Assembly (NCBI GenBank): GCA_900540855.1
Contig: UQHK01000010.1
Location: forward strand, 16,481 to 80,480
Length of the DNA: 64,000 nucleotides
Source of the DNA: an uncultured Collinsella sp.
GTDB lineage: Bacteria > Actinomycetota > Coriobacteriia > Coriobacteriales > Coriobacteriaceae
Direction of reading: 5' to 3'
In this document: positions 1-7,645 of the stretch, piece by piece
How positions within the stretch are numbered: position 1 is the first letter of the stretch
Layout: each line of letters begins with the position of its first letter
Translations under genes and position numbers: made by a program
Notes under the pieces: model-generated
What the model saw: only the letters and a program-made list of their open reading frames with translations
Told to the model about the DNA's origin: nothing
Databases searched by the model: none

Positions 1-2
1 AG

Positions 3-1349
3 CTCGAGGAGCTTTGCCGCGGCTATAAGCAGTTTTTGAGCGAGAACAAGACCGAGCGCCTGTGCGTCAAGACCGGTATCAAGATGGCCGAGGAGGCGGG
101 CTACGTCAATCTGGAGACCGTGATTGCCGAGGGCCGCGCGCTCAAGGCCGGCGACAAGGTGTACGCCGCCAATCACGGCAAGGACCTCATGCTCGTCAAC
201 CTGGGCACCGCCCCGCTCGAGCAGGGCTTTAACATCCTGGGCGCCCACGTGGACTCGCCGCGCCTGGACCTCAAGCAAAACCCCGCCTTCGAGGCCGGCG
301 ACATGGCCTATCTCGACACGCACTACTATGGCGGCGTCAAGAGCTACCACTGGGTCGCTTCCCCGCTCGCACTCGTAGGCGTCATCTGCAAAAAGGATGG
401 CACCACCGTCGACATCAACATCGGTGACAAGGCCGACGACCCGGTCTTTACCATCTCCGACCTGCTGATCCACCTCTCGAGCGAGCAGATGGCCAAGCCC
501 GCCAAGGACGCCGTCGACGCCGAGATCCTCGACGTGATCGTGGGCGGCCGTCCCGTCAAGTTTGACGAGGACGACAAGGACGCCCCCAAGGAGCCCGTCA
601 AGCAGATGTTCCTGGACATCCTCAAGGAGCAGTACGCCGTCGAGGAGGAGGACTTCCTCTCCGCCGAGATTGAGGTCGTGCCCGCCGGCCCGGCCCGCGA
701 CATGGGCCTCGACCGCTCCATGATTCTGGGCTATGGCCACGACGACCGTGTCTGCGCCTATCCGTCCATGCTCGCCCAGATCAACGTCGCCAACGTGGAG
801 CGCACGAGCATCACACTCATCGTCGACAAGGAGGAGATCGGTTCCGTGGGTGCCACCGGCATGACGAGCCGTTTCTTCGAGAACACCGTCGCCGAGATCA
901 TGACGCTCGCCGGCGAGGATAGCCCGCTGGCCCTGCGCCGTGCACTCGCCCACAGCCGTATGCTCTCCTCTGACGTGTCCGCCGGCTTCGACCCGGGCTA
1001 CGCCGGCAAGTTCGAAACCAAGAACGCAGCCTTTATGGGTCGCGGCCTGTGCTTTAACAAGTACACGGGCAGCCGCGGCAAGGGTGGCTCAAACGACGCC
1101 GACGCCGAGTATGTGGCCCTCATCCGCGACATCATGGACGAGGCCGGCGTGGACTTCCAGACCTGTGAGCTCGGCCGCGTCAACGCGGGCGGCGGTGGCA
1201 CCATCGCCTACATCATGGCCAAGTACGGCATGAACGTCATCGACTCCGGTGTTGCCGTCCTGTCCATGCACGCCCTGTGGGAGGTCGCCAACAAGGCCGA
1301 CATCTACGAGGCCTATCGCGGCTACAAGGCCTTCATCGAGCGCGCCTAA
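3..1349 (+). CDS. M18 family aminopeptidase, 5' end cut by window edge
   Basis: Zinc-dependent aminopeptidase that removes N-terminal residues from peptides in the cytoplasm. The reading frame is open to the left edge (codons from base 3 read L-E-E-L-C-R-G-Y-K-Q-F), so the TTG at 36 is not the real start and the first residues lie outside the window. Metal-binding and catalytic signatures of family M18 are visible: HVDSPR (nt about 246-263), VDKEEIGS (nt about 823-846) and SMHALWE near the C-terminus (nt about 1264-1284). The visible 448 or so codons fit the 430-480 aa of the family. Family assignment is firm; the substrate is not known. A long hairpin follows the stop codon. Confidence 0.93.
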   Translation, partial: LEELCRGYKQFLSENKTERLCVKTGIKMAEEAGYVNLETVIAEGRALKAGDKVYAANHGKDLMLVNLGTAPLEQGFNILGAHVDSPRLDLKQNPAFEAGDMAYLDTHYYGGVKSYHWVASPLALVGVICKKDGTTVDINIGDKADDPVFTISDLLIHLSSEQMAKPAKDAVDAEILDVIVGGRPVKFDEDDKDAPKEPVKQMFLDILKEQYAVEEEDFLSAEIEVVPAGPARDMGLDRSMILGYGHDDRVCAYPSMLAQINVANVERTSITLIVDKEEIGSVGATGMTSRFFENTVAEIMTLAGEDSPLALRRALAHSRMLSSDVSAGFDPGYAGKFETKNAAFMGRGLCFNKYTGSRGKGGSNDADAEYVALIRDIMDEAGVDFQTCELGRVNAGGGGTIAYIMAKYGMNVIDSGVAVLSMHALWEVANKADIYEAYRGYKAFIERA

Positions 1350-1362
1350 CCAACCCTTCATC

Positions 1363-1429
1363 AGTTGCGGTGAAATACGGACTAAACTGGCCCATAAACG
1401 GCCAAAACAGACCGTATTCCACCGCAACT
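1363..1429. repeat. Long-arm inverted repeat with inner hairpin between the aminopeptidase and yaaA
   Basis: Arms AGTTGCGGTGAAATACGG (1363-1380) and CCGTATTCCACCGCAACT (1412-1429) pair over 18 positions with one mismatch. The enclosed 31 nt holds a second short stem TGGCC/GGCCA (1388-1392, 1400-1404). A T-rich stretch (TTCCTTTTTGG) follows, so it probably ends transcription of the upstream gene, but it also lies only 11 bases before the yaaA ribosome binding site. Confidence 0.7.
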
Positions 1430-1452
1430 TCCTTTTTGGCAGAGGAGAGTCC

Positions 1453-2262
1453 ATGCTGCAGGTCATCATTTCGCCCGCCAAGCAGATGCGTGCGGCCCAA
1501 GATGCTTTTGAAGTCCTGGGCATTCCACCTTTTGCGCACGAGACGGCTCACCTCCACCGCGCACTGCTAGATATCGAGCGGAATGAAGGCAGCGGCGGCC
1601 TGCAGGCGCTCTGGAACGTGAGTGATAAACTGCTGGGGCCTTGCCTCAACACCCTGCATGAGTTCCGGCCCATCCTGAATAACAGCGATCTCGACAATCC
1701 CGCACTCGCCCGCCACCTCTCCCCTGCCGTCATGTCCTATCACGGCATTCAATACCAGAGCATGGCACCCGAGGTGATGGATTCCGCGCAGCTCGCATGG
1801 CTGCAAAGCCACCTGTGGATCCTCTCTGGCCTCTACGGGTGCGTTCGCCCCTTTCATGCCGTCGAACCATATCGGCTGGAGATGGGCGCGAAGCTCGCCG
1901 TTGACGATGCCCGAGACCTCTATGCGTTTTGGAGCGACAAGCTCGCGCGGGCTATCGCCCCGGCAGGCTCAAACACCACGATCGTCAACCTCGCCAGCGT
2001 AGAGTACGCCAAAGCCGTTCTGCCCCATCTCGCGGGCGACGCCACGGTCGTCACGTGCCTCTTTGGCGAAGGCATCCGCAACGGCAAGCCCATCCAGCGC
2101 TCGACCGCCAGCAAAAAGGCACGTGGTTCCATGGTGCGCTGGATGGCAGAAAACAAGCTCGAGGATGTAAGCGGGCTCACCGCGTTTGACGTTGGTTATC
2201 GTCACTTTCCCGAGCTTTCAAATAAGAACACTTTGGTCTTCCTGAACGAACAGACCTTGTAG
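1453..2262 (+). CDS. yaaA: Peroxide stress protein YaaA (DUF328)
   Basis: 269-aa cytoplasmic protein of the YaaA/UPF0246 family. In Escherichia coli YaaA lowers intracellular free iron during hydrogen peroxide stress and binds DNA; the role here is by homology. The sequence shows the family start (IISPAKQM, residues 4-11), the central ILSGLYG segment, NLASVEYAKAV and a basic KKARGSMVRW stretch near the C-terminus. The ATG at 1453 is preceded by AGAGGAGAG, so the longer upstream frame is not used. It stands alone, downstream of the aminopeptidase and converging with the next gene. Confidence 0.93.
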   Translation: MLQVIISPAKQMRAAQDAFEVLGIPPFAHETAHLHRALLDIERNEGSGGLQALWNVSDKLLGPCLNTLHEFRPILNNSDLDNPALARHLSPAVMSYHGIQYQSMAPEVMDSAQLAWLQSHLWILSGLYGCVRPFHAVEPYRLEMGAKLAVDDARDLYAFWSDKLARAIAPAGSNTTIVNLASVEYAKAVLPHLAGDATVVTCLFGEGIRNGKPIQRSTASKKARGSMVRWMAENKLEDVSGLTAFDVGYRHFPELSNKNTLVFLNEQTL

Positions 2263-2302
2263 GACCACCGCTACTTTTGAATGTGCTGCCTAGGCACGGC
2301 GT

Positions 2303-2824
2303 CTATTCCGCCAAGCCGTCGGCTCTGGCAATTTCATTTGTCGAGCCGTCCTGATAGGTAGTCTTGACATGTTCTACCTCGGACACCTTGACGCCCGACG
2401 GAGGCTCCAGACGCCATTCCGTCAGGGCGATATCCATGGTCGTGGGAACGTCTCCTTGATTTTTGAGCTTCACCGTCAGCGTTTTGAGCGCCGCATCAAA
2501 CGTCACGCGTTCGATTTCTTCACCTGGAATGGACCCACCACTCAGCTGCAACTGCACAAACTCATCGCGCGGGTACCAATAATCGCCCGGAACGGCGAGC
2601 GTATTGGCATTACCGCCAGTACTCCTCACCGTCATAATCGGTAGGCTATCATCAGCCTCGAACTCCCAGCCAGCGCCGCCGCGACCGCCAAACGTCCAAA
2701 TACAAAAGGCAATCACCAACACGGCAAGCACCGCAAAACCAATCGCGACAAGGCCATGGTGCGCACGGCTTTCCTCGGCCGATACATCCCATTGCGTCTC
2801 TCGATATAGATGCTTGTCTTCCAT
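2303..2824 (-). CDS. Small membrane-anchored protein of unknown function
   Basis: 173-aa protein that I do not recognise. It has a charged N-terminus (residues 1-22), one strong hydrophobic segment at about 24-45 (from GLVAIGF to IWTFGG), and an outer domain of about 125 residues rich in beta-type and acidic sequence with no cysteine pairs. The topology suggests a single-pass membrane protein with an extracellular domain; no catalytic motif is visible. The ATG at 2824 has GGGGAGG just upstream, which excludes the much longer open frame running through thiC on the opposite strand. It is divergent from thiC, so the two share an upstream region. Confidence 0.8.
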   Translation of the reverse strand: MEDKHLYRETQWDVSAEESRAHHGLVAIGFAVLAVLVIAFCIWTFGGRGGAGWEFEADDSLPIMTVRSTGGNANTLAVPGDYWYPRDEFVQLQLSGGSIPGEEIERVTFDAALKTLTVKLKNQGDVPTTMDIALTEWRLEPPSGVKVSEVEHVKTTYQDGSTNEIARADGLAE

Positions 2825-2874
2825 GTTCGCCTCCCCACAGGCACGCTCGTTAGGCCAATCGTACCCATTCGAGC

Positions 2875-2880
2875 TATACT
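2875..2880 (+). promoter_or_regulatory. Possible -10 element of the thiC transcript
   Basis: TATACT lies about 15 bases before the start of the TPP riboswitch, a suitable place for the thiC promoter. No convincing -35 hexamer at 17 bases is seen (TTAGGC at 2850-2855 is 19 away), so this is tentative. Confidence 0.35.
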
Positions 2881-2892
2881 TGAGCCCATTAC

Positions 2893-2988
2893 ATAAACGG
2901 GGAGCTTGCAGGACAAGACGGCAGGCTGAGACTGGGCGCGCCCGCCCTGACCCGCAAACCTGATATGGGTAATGCCAACGAAGGGAGC
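2893..2988 (+). promoter_or_regulatory. TPP (THI-box) riboswitch controlling thiC
   Basis: The conserved blocks of the thiamine pyrophosphate aptamer occur in order: ACGGGGAGC (2897-2905), GCTGAGA (about 2934), GACCC (about 2949), ACCTGAT (about 2958) and GGTAATGCCA (about 2967-2976), closing with CGAAGGGAG (2979-2987). The last block contains the thiC ribosome binding site, and the ATG follows 8 bases later. No terminator hairpin lies between aptamer and gene, so control is probably at translation: TPP binding would hide AAGGGAG. Confidence 0.95.
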
Positions 2989-2995
2989 CGTGCCA

Positions 2996-4330
2996 ATGAG
3001 CACACAGACCGAGCCCAAGCTCGTCACGCAAATCGACTTCGCCCGCGCCGGGCAGATCACGCCGCAGATGAAGGAAGTCGCCGAGCGCGAGCATCGCGAC
3101 CCCGAGTACATCCGCGAGCGCGTGGCCGACGGCCGCATCGCCATTCCCGCCAACATCGTGCATATCAAAAAGGGCATGCGCGCCTTTGGTGTCGGCGAGG
3201 GCCTGGCCACCAAGGTCAACGTCAACCTGGGCATCTCGGGCGACAAGGCCGATGCCGCCGAGGAATGGAAGAAGGTCAAGATCGCCGAGGACTTTGGCGC
3301 CGACGCCATCATGGACCTTTCCAACTCGGGCAAAACGCGCCAGTTCCGCCAGCAGCTCATCGACGAGACACCGCTCATGGTGGGCACGGTGCCCATGTAC
3401 GACGCCATCGGCTATATGGAAAAGCCGCTGGTCAAGCTCACCAAGGACGACCTGCTCGAGGTCGTGCGCGCGCACGCCGAGGATGGCGTGGACTTTATGA
3501 CCATCCACTGCGGCATCAACAAGTCGGTCACCAAGACCTTTAAGGAGACCGGCCGCCTGATGAACATCGTCAGTCGCGGCGGCTCGCTGCTGTTTGGCTG
3601 GATGGAGGTCACCGGCAACGAAAACCCCTTCTACGAGTACTTTGACGAGCTGCTCGAGATCTGCCACGAGTACGACGTGACGATTTCGCTCGGCGACTCC
3701 TGCCGCCCGGGCTGCCTCTACGACTCCAACGACGCCACCGAGACCGCTGAGATGATCGAGCTGGGCAAGCTGTGCAAGCGCGCTTGGGCTGCCGGCGTCC
3801 AGGTCATGGTCGAGGGTCCGGGTCACATGGCGCTCGACGAGATCGCCGCCAACATGAAACTGCAGAAGCGCCTGTGCCACAATGCCCCGTTCTATGTGCT
3901 CGGGCCGCTGGTGACCGATATCGGCGTGGGTTACGACCACATCACCGCTGCCATCGGCGGCGCCATCTCCGCCAGCTCCGGTGCCGACTTCCTGTGCTAC
4001 GTGACGCCGGCTGAGCACCTGTGCCTGCCCAACGCCCAGGACGTGCTCGATGGCCTCATGGCCACCAAGATTGCCGCGCACGCCGCCGATATCGCCAAGA
4101 AGGTGCCGCACGCCCGCGACATGGACGACAAGATGGGCCAGGCACGCCGCAAGCTCGACTGGGATGCCATGTGGAAGTGTGCTCTCGATCCGGTCACCGG
4201 TAAGAAGCGCTACGAGGAATCCCCCGCCGCCACCGAGGGCACCTGCACCATGTGTGGCAAGATGTGCGCCGTCCGTACCGTCAACAAGATCTTCGAGGGC
4301 ACCACGATCGACCTCGGCATGGAGGACTAG
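2996..4330 (+). CDS. thiC: Phosphomethylpyrimidine synthase ThiC (short form)
   Basis: Radical SAM enzyme that converts aminoimidazole ribotide into hydroxymethylpyrimidine phosphate, the pyrimidine half of thiamine. The 444-aa protein lacks the extra N-terminal domain of the 600+ aa enterobacterial form. The C-terminal [4Fe-4S] ligands are C417, C420 and C424 (CTMCGKMC), a CX2CX3C spacing instead of the CX2CX4C of the long enzymes. Core blocks such as DLSNSGKTRQFRQQ and EGPGHM are intact. The ATG at 2996 was chosen over an in-frame ATG at 2972 because the latter lies inside the riboswitch. thiD follows in the same direction, joined by pathway but separated by 182 bp with its own promoter-like sequence. 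Confidence 0.97.
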   Translation: MSTQTEPKLVTQIDFARAGQITPQMKEVAEREHRDPEYIRERVADGRIAIPANIVHIKKGMRAFGVGEGLATKVNVNLGISGDKADAAEEWKKVKIAEDFGADAIMDLSNSGKTRQFRQQLIDETPLMVGTVPMYDAIGYMEKPLVKLTKDDLLEVVRAHAEDGVDFMTIHCGINKSVTKTFKETGRLMNIVSRGGSLLFGWMEVTGNENPFYEYFDELLEICHEYDVTISLGDSCRPGCLYDSNDATETAEMIELGKLCKRAWAAGVQVMVEGPGHMALDEIAANMKLQKRLCHNAPFYVLGPLVTDIGVGYDHITAAIGGAISASSGADFLCYVTPAEHLCLPNAQDVLDGLMATKIAAHAADIAKKVPHARDMDDKMGQARRKLDWDAMWKCALDPVTGKKRYEESPAATEGTCTMCGKMCAVRTVNKIFEGTTIDLGMED

Positions 4331-4425
4331 CCCTGTCGCCGCGGCCGCTTCTGGCGGCGAGCTGGCGCCTGTCAATTATTGACGCGTGAACATTTGCTTA
4401 CATTTGCGTAAAGATTGCATCGCCC

Positions 4426-4460
4426 GCCCGGGTTCGACACAGAGTCGGCCCGGGCATCTT
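4426..4460 (+). terminator. Hairpin after thiC, probable terminator
   Basis: GCCCGGG (4426-4432) pairs with CCCGGGC (4449-4455), with an inner CGAC/GTCG stem and ACAGA loop, followed by ATCTTTA. The T tract is short, so termination may be partial. Confidence 0.6.
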
Positions 4461-4466
4461 TATAAT
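4461..4466 (+). promoter_or_regulatory. Possible -10 box upstream of thiD
   Basis: A perfect TATAAT lies 47 bases before the thiD ATG, directly after the thiC hairpin. No good -35 hexamer is present at 16-18 bases because the hairpin occupies that place, so it is a weak prediction. Confidence 0.4.
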
Positions 4467-4512
4467 GCTGGCTTAAAGACCCATTTGATTCCGACCGAAC
4501 AAGGGAGCGAAC

Positions 4513-5343
4513 ATGGATCGCAGTAAGGTACCTGCCGTTCTATCCATCGCAGGATCCGATTCCAGCGGTGGCGCCGGCATTCAGGCCGACATCAAGACCA
4601 TCACGGCGCACCGCCTGTATGCCGAGACGGCTATCACCGCTATCACCGCACAGAACACCCTGGGCGTCACCGCCGTGCAGAACATCTCCCCGAATATTGT
4701 CGCGGCGCAGGTCGATGCCGTCTTTGACGATATCCGCCCCAACGCCATCAAGATCGGCATGGTTTCCTCTGCCGAGATTATCGAAGTCATCGCCGACCGC
4801 CTGAGCGCCTGGAACGCGACAAACGTGGTAGTCGACCCCGTCATGGTAGCCACCTCGGGCGCACGGCTGATTGCCGAAGATGCCGCCGAGGCGCTCACCC
4901 GCCGCCTGTTCCCACTAGCGACGGTTATCACGCCCAATATTCCCGAGGCCATGGCCCTGCTCAACTACGAGGTCGACTCCGAGCGCACGCAGCAAAATGC
5001 TGCCATGCTCCTCACCCGCCGCTTCGGTTGCGCATCCCTCGTTAAGGGCGGGCATCTTGTCAACGAGGCCAACGATGTACTGGCCGAACCCGCGCCACTC
5101 GATGACGAGGGCAACCATCTGGGAGATCCACTCACCACGTGGTTCCGCCACAAGCGCATCGAGACCGACAACACGCACGGCACCGGCTGCACGCTCTCGT
5201 CCGCCATCGCCTGCGCGCTGGCCCAGGGCATGGATCTTGCCGACGCCGTCAACGCGGGCAAGGCCTACCTAACGGGCGCCCTCGCCGCCGGCCTGGACAT
5301 GGGCAAAGGCCCTGGCCCCGTCAACCACATGTGGCAGTACTAA
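4513..5343 (+). CDS. thiD: Hydroxymethylpyrimidine/phosphomethylpyrimidine kinase ThiD
   Basis: 276-aa ribokinase-fold kinase that phosphorylates hydroxymethylpyrimidine twice to give the diphosphate used in thiamine assembly. Visible signatures are the N-terminal SIAGSDSSGGAGIQADIK (residues 12-29) and the C-terminal anion-hole motif DNTHGTGCTLSSAIA near residue 217, with the catalytic Asp expected in a THGTGC-type context. AAGGGAGCG precedes the ATG at a good distance. It follows thiC, whose product is its substrate precursor. The thiamine phosphate synthase gene is not in this window. Confidence 0.96.
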   Translation: MDRSKVPAVLSIAGSDSSGGAGIQADIKTITAHRLYAETAITAITAQNTLGVTAVQNISPNIVAAQVDAVFDDIRPNAIKIGMVSSAEIIEVIADRLSAWNATNVVVDPVMVATSGARLIAEDAAEALTRRLFPLATVITPNIPEAMALLNYEVDSERTQQNAAMLLTRRFGCASLVKGGHLVNEANDVLAEPAPLDDEGNHLGDPLTTWFRHKRIETDNTHGTGCTLSSAIACALAQGMDLADAVNAGKAYLTGALAAGLDMGKGPGPVNHMWQY

Positions 5344-5352
5344 ATAGCCAGC

Positions 5353-5393
5353 AACCTGCCAAAAAGGAACAGGTTTATTTTGGCAGGTTTTAT
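5353..5393 (+). terminator. Terminator of thiD
   Basis: AACCTGCCAAAA (5353-5364) pairs with TTTTGGCAGGTT (5378-5389), followed by TTATCT. It starts 10 bases after the thiD stop codon. Confidence 0.85.
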
Positions 5394-5408
5394 CTGGGCA
5401 AACGTCAA

Positions 5409-5438
5409 AACCGCCACAAGGGCACCTTTGTGGCGGTT
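5409..5438. terminator. Hairpin with terminator features, left member of a pair
   Basis: AACCGCCACA pairs with TGTGGCGGTT (5409-5418 with 5429-5438). Read on the minus strand it is followed by TTTTGACG. A near copy lies at 5600-5630, and the two hairpins bracket a pair of 59-nt palindromic elements. Confidence 0.5.
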
Positions 5439-5446
5439 CCAGCAAA

Positions 5447-5505
5447 TGTCTCGATCTGTAACAGATAGGAACGATTTAGCCGCCCAGATGTTACAGATCG
5501 AGACA
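5447..5505. repeat. 59-nt palindromic element, copy A
   Basis: Perfect 16-bp arms TGTCTCGATCTGTAAC (5447-5462) and GTTACAGATCGAGACA (5490-5505) enclose 27 nt. The same architecture recurs at 5527-5585 and 57615-57673. No coding potential. Confidence 0.85.
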
Positions 5506-5526
5506 TTCAAATTCCGCTGAAACGAA

Positions 5527-5585
5527 AATCTCAATCTGTAACAGTAATTCGGCAAAATCGACCCTAGATGTTACAGGTCGAGACA
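5527..5585. repeat. 59-nt palindromic element, copy B
   Basis: Arms AATCTCAATCTGTAAC (5527-5542) and GTTACAGGTCGAGACA (5570-5585) are slightly diverged from copy A but again enclose exactly 27 nt. Its core, read on the minus strand, matches the core of copy A (CGATTTnGCCG). It begins 22 nt after copy A. Confidence 0.85.
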
Positions 5586-5599
5586 AAGCAACGAAACAA

Positions 5600-5630
5600 G
5601 CCACCACAAGGGAAACTTTTGTGGTGGTTT
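5600..5630 (-). terminator. Terminator of the SGNH hydrolase gene
   Basis: On the minus strand CCACCACAAAAG pairs with CTTGTGGTGG, followed by CTTGTTTCG. It lies 10 bases beyond the stop codon of the hydrolase gene. The stem resembles the hairpin at 5409-5438. Confidence 0.65.
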
Positions 5631-5639
5631 GGGGTCGCG

Positions 5640-6299
5640 CTACTCACCGAGCATCTCTTGGAGCTTGGCTGCCACGGCGTGGCCCAAGCTCTCGTGGCTT
5701 TCGGGCATCATGTGTAGATAATCGATATCGCCCGGCTCGGCAAAGTCGGCGGCATTCAAAAAGTCGCAGCCAAACTGCTCCGCCACATGTGCATAGTACT
5801 CGGCAAACTGCTCCGAGGCCTCGACGGAGCGCTCGTCAAAGTCGGTCATATACACATCGGCGATCTGCGGCTTGATCTTAATGGGCGCCATAAGCAAAAT
5901 GCGCGGGCAGGGCGCGGCGTCAGTCCAGGGAAACGCGCGGACGGCGCGAATCAGCGCCATGGCGCCACGGGCGATATCGGAAGCCGTCACGTTAAAGACC
6001 GTCTTACAGTCGTTGGTGCCCAGCATGATCACAATGGCGTCCAGCGGCTTATGGGCCTCGAGCAGCATCGGAAGCGCGCGAATGCCGTTGAGGTTAGTGT
6101 CCAGGTGGCACATATCGTCGCGCACCGTCGTGCGGCCGTTGAGCCCCTCCTCAATCACATGCCAGCCCTCGCCCAGGTCACGCTGCGCCACGCCGCACCA
6201 GCGTACATCCTGCGCATAGCGTACCGCGGTGCCATCGCGCATACCAGCCGGATCATAGCCATAGGTGTTGCTGTCGCCAAAGCACATAACGTTTTTCAT
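5640..6299 (-). CDS. SGNH/GDSL-type hydrolase (esterase/lipase fold)
   Basis: 219-aa hydrolase of the SGNH superfamily, which cleaves esters or acyl groups. The four blocks are visible: block I FGDSNTYG with the nucleophile at S10, an Asn/Gly region around GLNGRTT (residues 52-58), block III GTND (94-97), and block V DYLH with D193 and H196 as the catalytic pair. No signal peptide is seen, so it probably acts in the cytoplasm. The ATG at 6299 (reading MKNVMCFGDS) is preceded by GGGGAG; an in-frame upstream start at 6317 would lie beyond that site. The natural substrate cannot be told from sequence. Confidence 0.88.
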   Translation of the reverse strand: MKNVMCFGDSNTYGYDPAGMRDGTAVRYAQDVRWCGVAQRDLGEGWHVIEEGLNGRTTVRDDMCHLDTNLNGIRALPMLLEAHKPLDAIVIMLGTNDCKTVFNVTASDIARGAMALIRAVRAFPWTDAAPCPRILLMAPIKIKPQIADVYMTDFDERSVEASEQFAEYYAHVAEQFGCDFLNAADFAEPGDIDYLHMMPESHESLGHAVAAKLQEMLGE

Positions 6300-6315
6300 C
6301 GTAAGCTCCCCACTC

Positions 6316-6352
6316 AATAAAAAGCCGACGGAAGCAGCCTCTCCCGTCGGCT
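6316..6352 (-). terminator. Terminator of the PARG-like gene
   Basis: On the minus strand AGCCGACGG pairs with CCGTCGGCT and is followed by TTTTTATT. It separates the PARG-like gene from the SGNH hydrolase, so the two are separate transcripts. Confidence 0.85.
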
Positions 6353-6377
6353 CGACCTATCTGTCAGCACGTACCGA

Positions 6378-7508
6378 TTACAGGTACTTGCGCCAATCGT
6401 CATCGTCCTCATCGTCCTCGGCAGCGGCCTGAGCCTGCTCGGCGGCACGGGCGGCCGCAGCCCGGGCGGCAACCTGGGCATAGGACTCCTCGTTGCGCTC
6501 GGGGAAGCTTGCCAACACATGCTCGAACTTGGCGAAGTCCTCATCCCAGCGCGTAGAGGGCACAGCAAAGAAGACCTGCTTGACCTTGAAGTCGCCCGAT
6601 GCGAGCTCCTTGCGGAAAATCTCGGCCACGGCCTCGGCATCAAAACCGTTGTTGTCGCAGCCCCAAGCGCCCAGTACGAGCTTCTCGCGATCCAGCTCGT
6701 CGCAGATGGCGAGCACAAAGCGGATACGGTCGCGCAGCGCGTCCAGCAGCGCATCGTCGCTCACGCGGTACTCCTGGCGTGCGCGCTTGGCATTGGGCGC
6801 GGCGGCCACGATCACATCGGCATACGCATGCACGTGGTTGCGGTCAAAACGCACCGCAGGCACTACCAGCGCACGGTTGCGGTAGAGCTCGCAGTTGATA
6901 TTGCGGCGACGGTTCTCGCCATACCACTTGCGCTGCTTGTCGAGCACGTTGTACAGATACGAATCGGCGCAGAGCGTAGCCTCCTGGCCCAGATAGCCCT
7001 GGATGTAGCCGCCACCCGGGTTGGTGAACGAGGCAAAGGCGAGCACTGCCATGTCGCAGAACTGCGCATAGCCACGGCCGTTGTCCAGAATGGCCTGCGT
7101 GGCGGAGGCATCAAGCACGGTGACCTCGGGCAGGGTCGGAGCGGGCTCCTCGGCAGGCGCGGACTCGGTCTCTGCGGGTTCCTCGGCAGGCGCAGACTCG
7201 TCCGTGACCTCGGTCTCGACGGACGCAACCTCAGCGGCCTCGACCTCGGCGGACTCAGACTCCTCGGCAACCGGCTCCTCGGCAGCCGCAGCCGCTTGGG
7301 CCTTGGCCTTCATCGCCGCGACAAAGCCGGCAGGCATACCGTCGAATTCGCGAACGCCGGCAAGCGAGCGCTCGATATCCTTGGCACACGCCTCGGACAC
7401 AGCCGCCACGTGGCGCTCGGCGGCCTTTGCGCGAGCCTCACGCTTGGGGTTGGGCTGTCCCGCGCGGTTGGGCCTGCGGTTACGGTTCCTGTTGTCGACA
7501 TCTGCCAT
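6378..7508 (-). CDS. Microbial-type PARG-like protein (TIGR02452/DUF2263) with altered catalytic motif
   Basis: 376-aa protein whose central and C-terminal parts match the bacterial poly(ADP-ribose) glycohydrolase-like macrodomain family, which removes ADP-ribose from proteins. The loop FTNPGGGYIQG (about residues 159-169) and a C-terminal half with VLGAWGCDNNGFD and VFFAVPSTRW support this. The family motif GGG-X6-8-QEE reads GGG-X7-QEA here, so the second Glu, normally catalytic, is Ala. The N-terminus is basic (NRNRNRRPNRAG), residues about 75-130 are low-complexity Glu/Ala/Pro, and the tail is Asp-rich. It may bind ADP-ribose without cleaving it. It has its own terminator and no obvious operon partner. 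Confidence 0.8.
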   Translation of the reverse strand: MADVDNRNRNRRPNRAGQPNPKREARAKAAERHVAAVSEACAKDIERSLAGVREFDGMPAGFVAAMKAKAQAAAAAEEPVAEESESAEVEAAEVASVETEVTDESAPAEEPAETESAPAEEPAPTLPEVTVLDASATQAILDNGRGYAQFCDMAVLAFASFTNPGGGYIQGYLGQEATLCADSYLYNVLDKQRKWYGENRRRNINCELYRNRALVVPAVRFDRNHVHAYADVIVAAAPNAKRARQEYRVSDDALLDALRDRIRFVLAICDELDREKLVLGAWGCDNNGFDAEAVAEIFRKELASGDFKVKQVFFAVPSTRWDEDFAKFEHVLASFPERNEESYAQVAARAAAARAAEQAQAAAEDDEDDDDWRKYL

Positions 7509-7572
7509 GAGTGGTCACCTTTCCTGTCGCTGCCGCTTTCGGTTTTTCCCATCCATGATACCCCGCCACGTA

Positions 7573-7600
7573 CAAAAAAGACGGCCCCGAAGGACCGCCT
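7573..7600 (-). terminator. Terminator of the Bax inhibitor-like gene
   Basis: On the minus strand AGGCGGTCC, loop TTCG, GGGCCGTCT form a 9-bp stem with two G-U pairs, followed by TTTTT. Confidence 0.85.
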
Positions 7601-7645
7601 TTAGCATTGATTTACGCACGCGGCAAGCACCGCTGCAACTCGCCG

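Noticed and set aside
2825..4375. Long minus-strand open frame spanning the whole thiC region
   Set aside because: It is the antisense of thiC produced by high-GC third positions; only its last 173 codons, after ATG 2824 with GGGGAGG, look like a gene.
4421..4460. tRNA fragment suggested by GGGTTCGACAC near 4430
   Set aside because: Only a T-loop-like string; no acceptor, D or anticodon stem can be formed. It is better explained as a terminator hairpin.
5400..5640. CRISPR-like array suggested by repeated CTGTAAC/GTTACAG units
   Set aside because: Repeats alternate in orientation as two palindromes with a 27-nt centre; there is no run of identical direct repeats with unique spacers and no cas gene.
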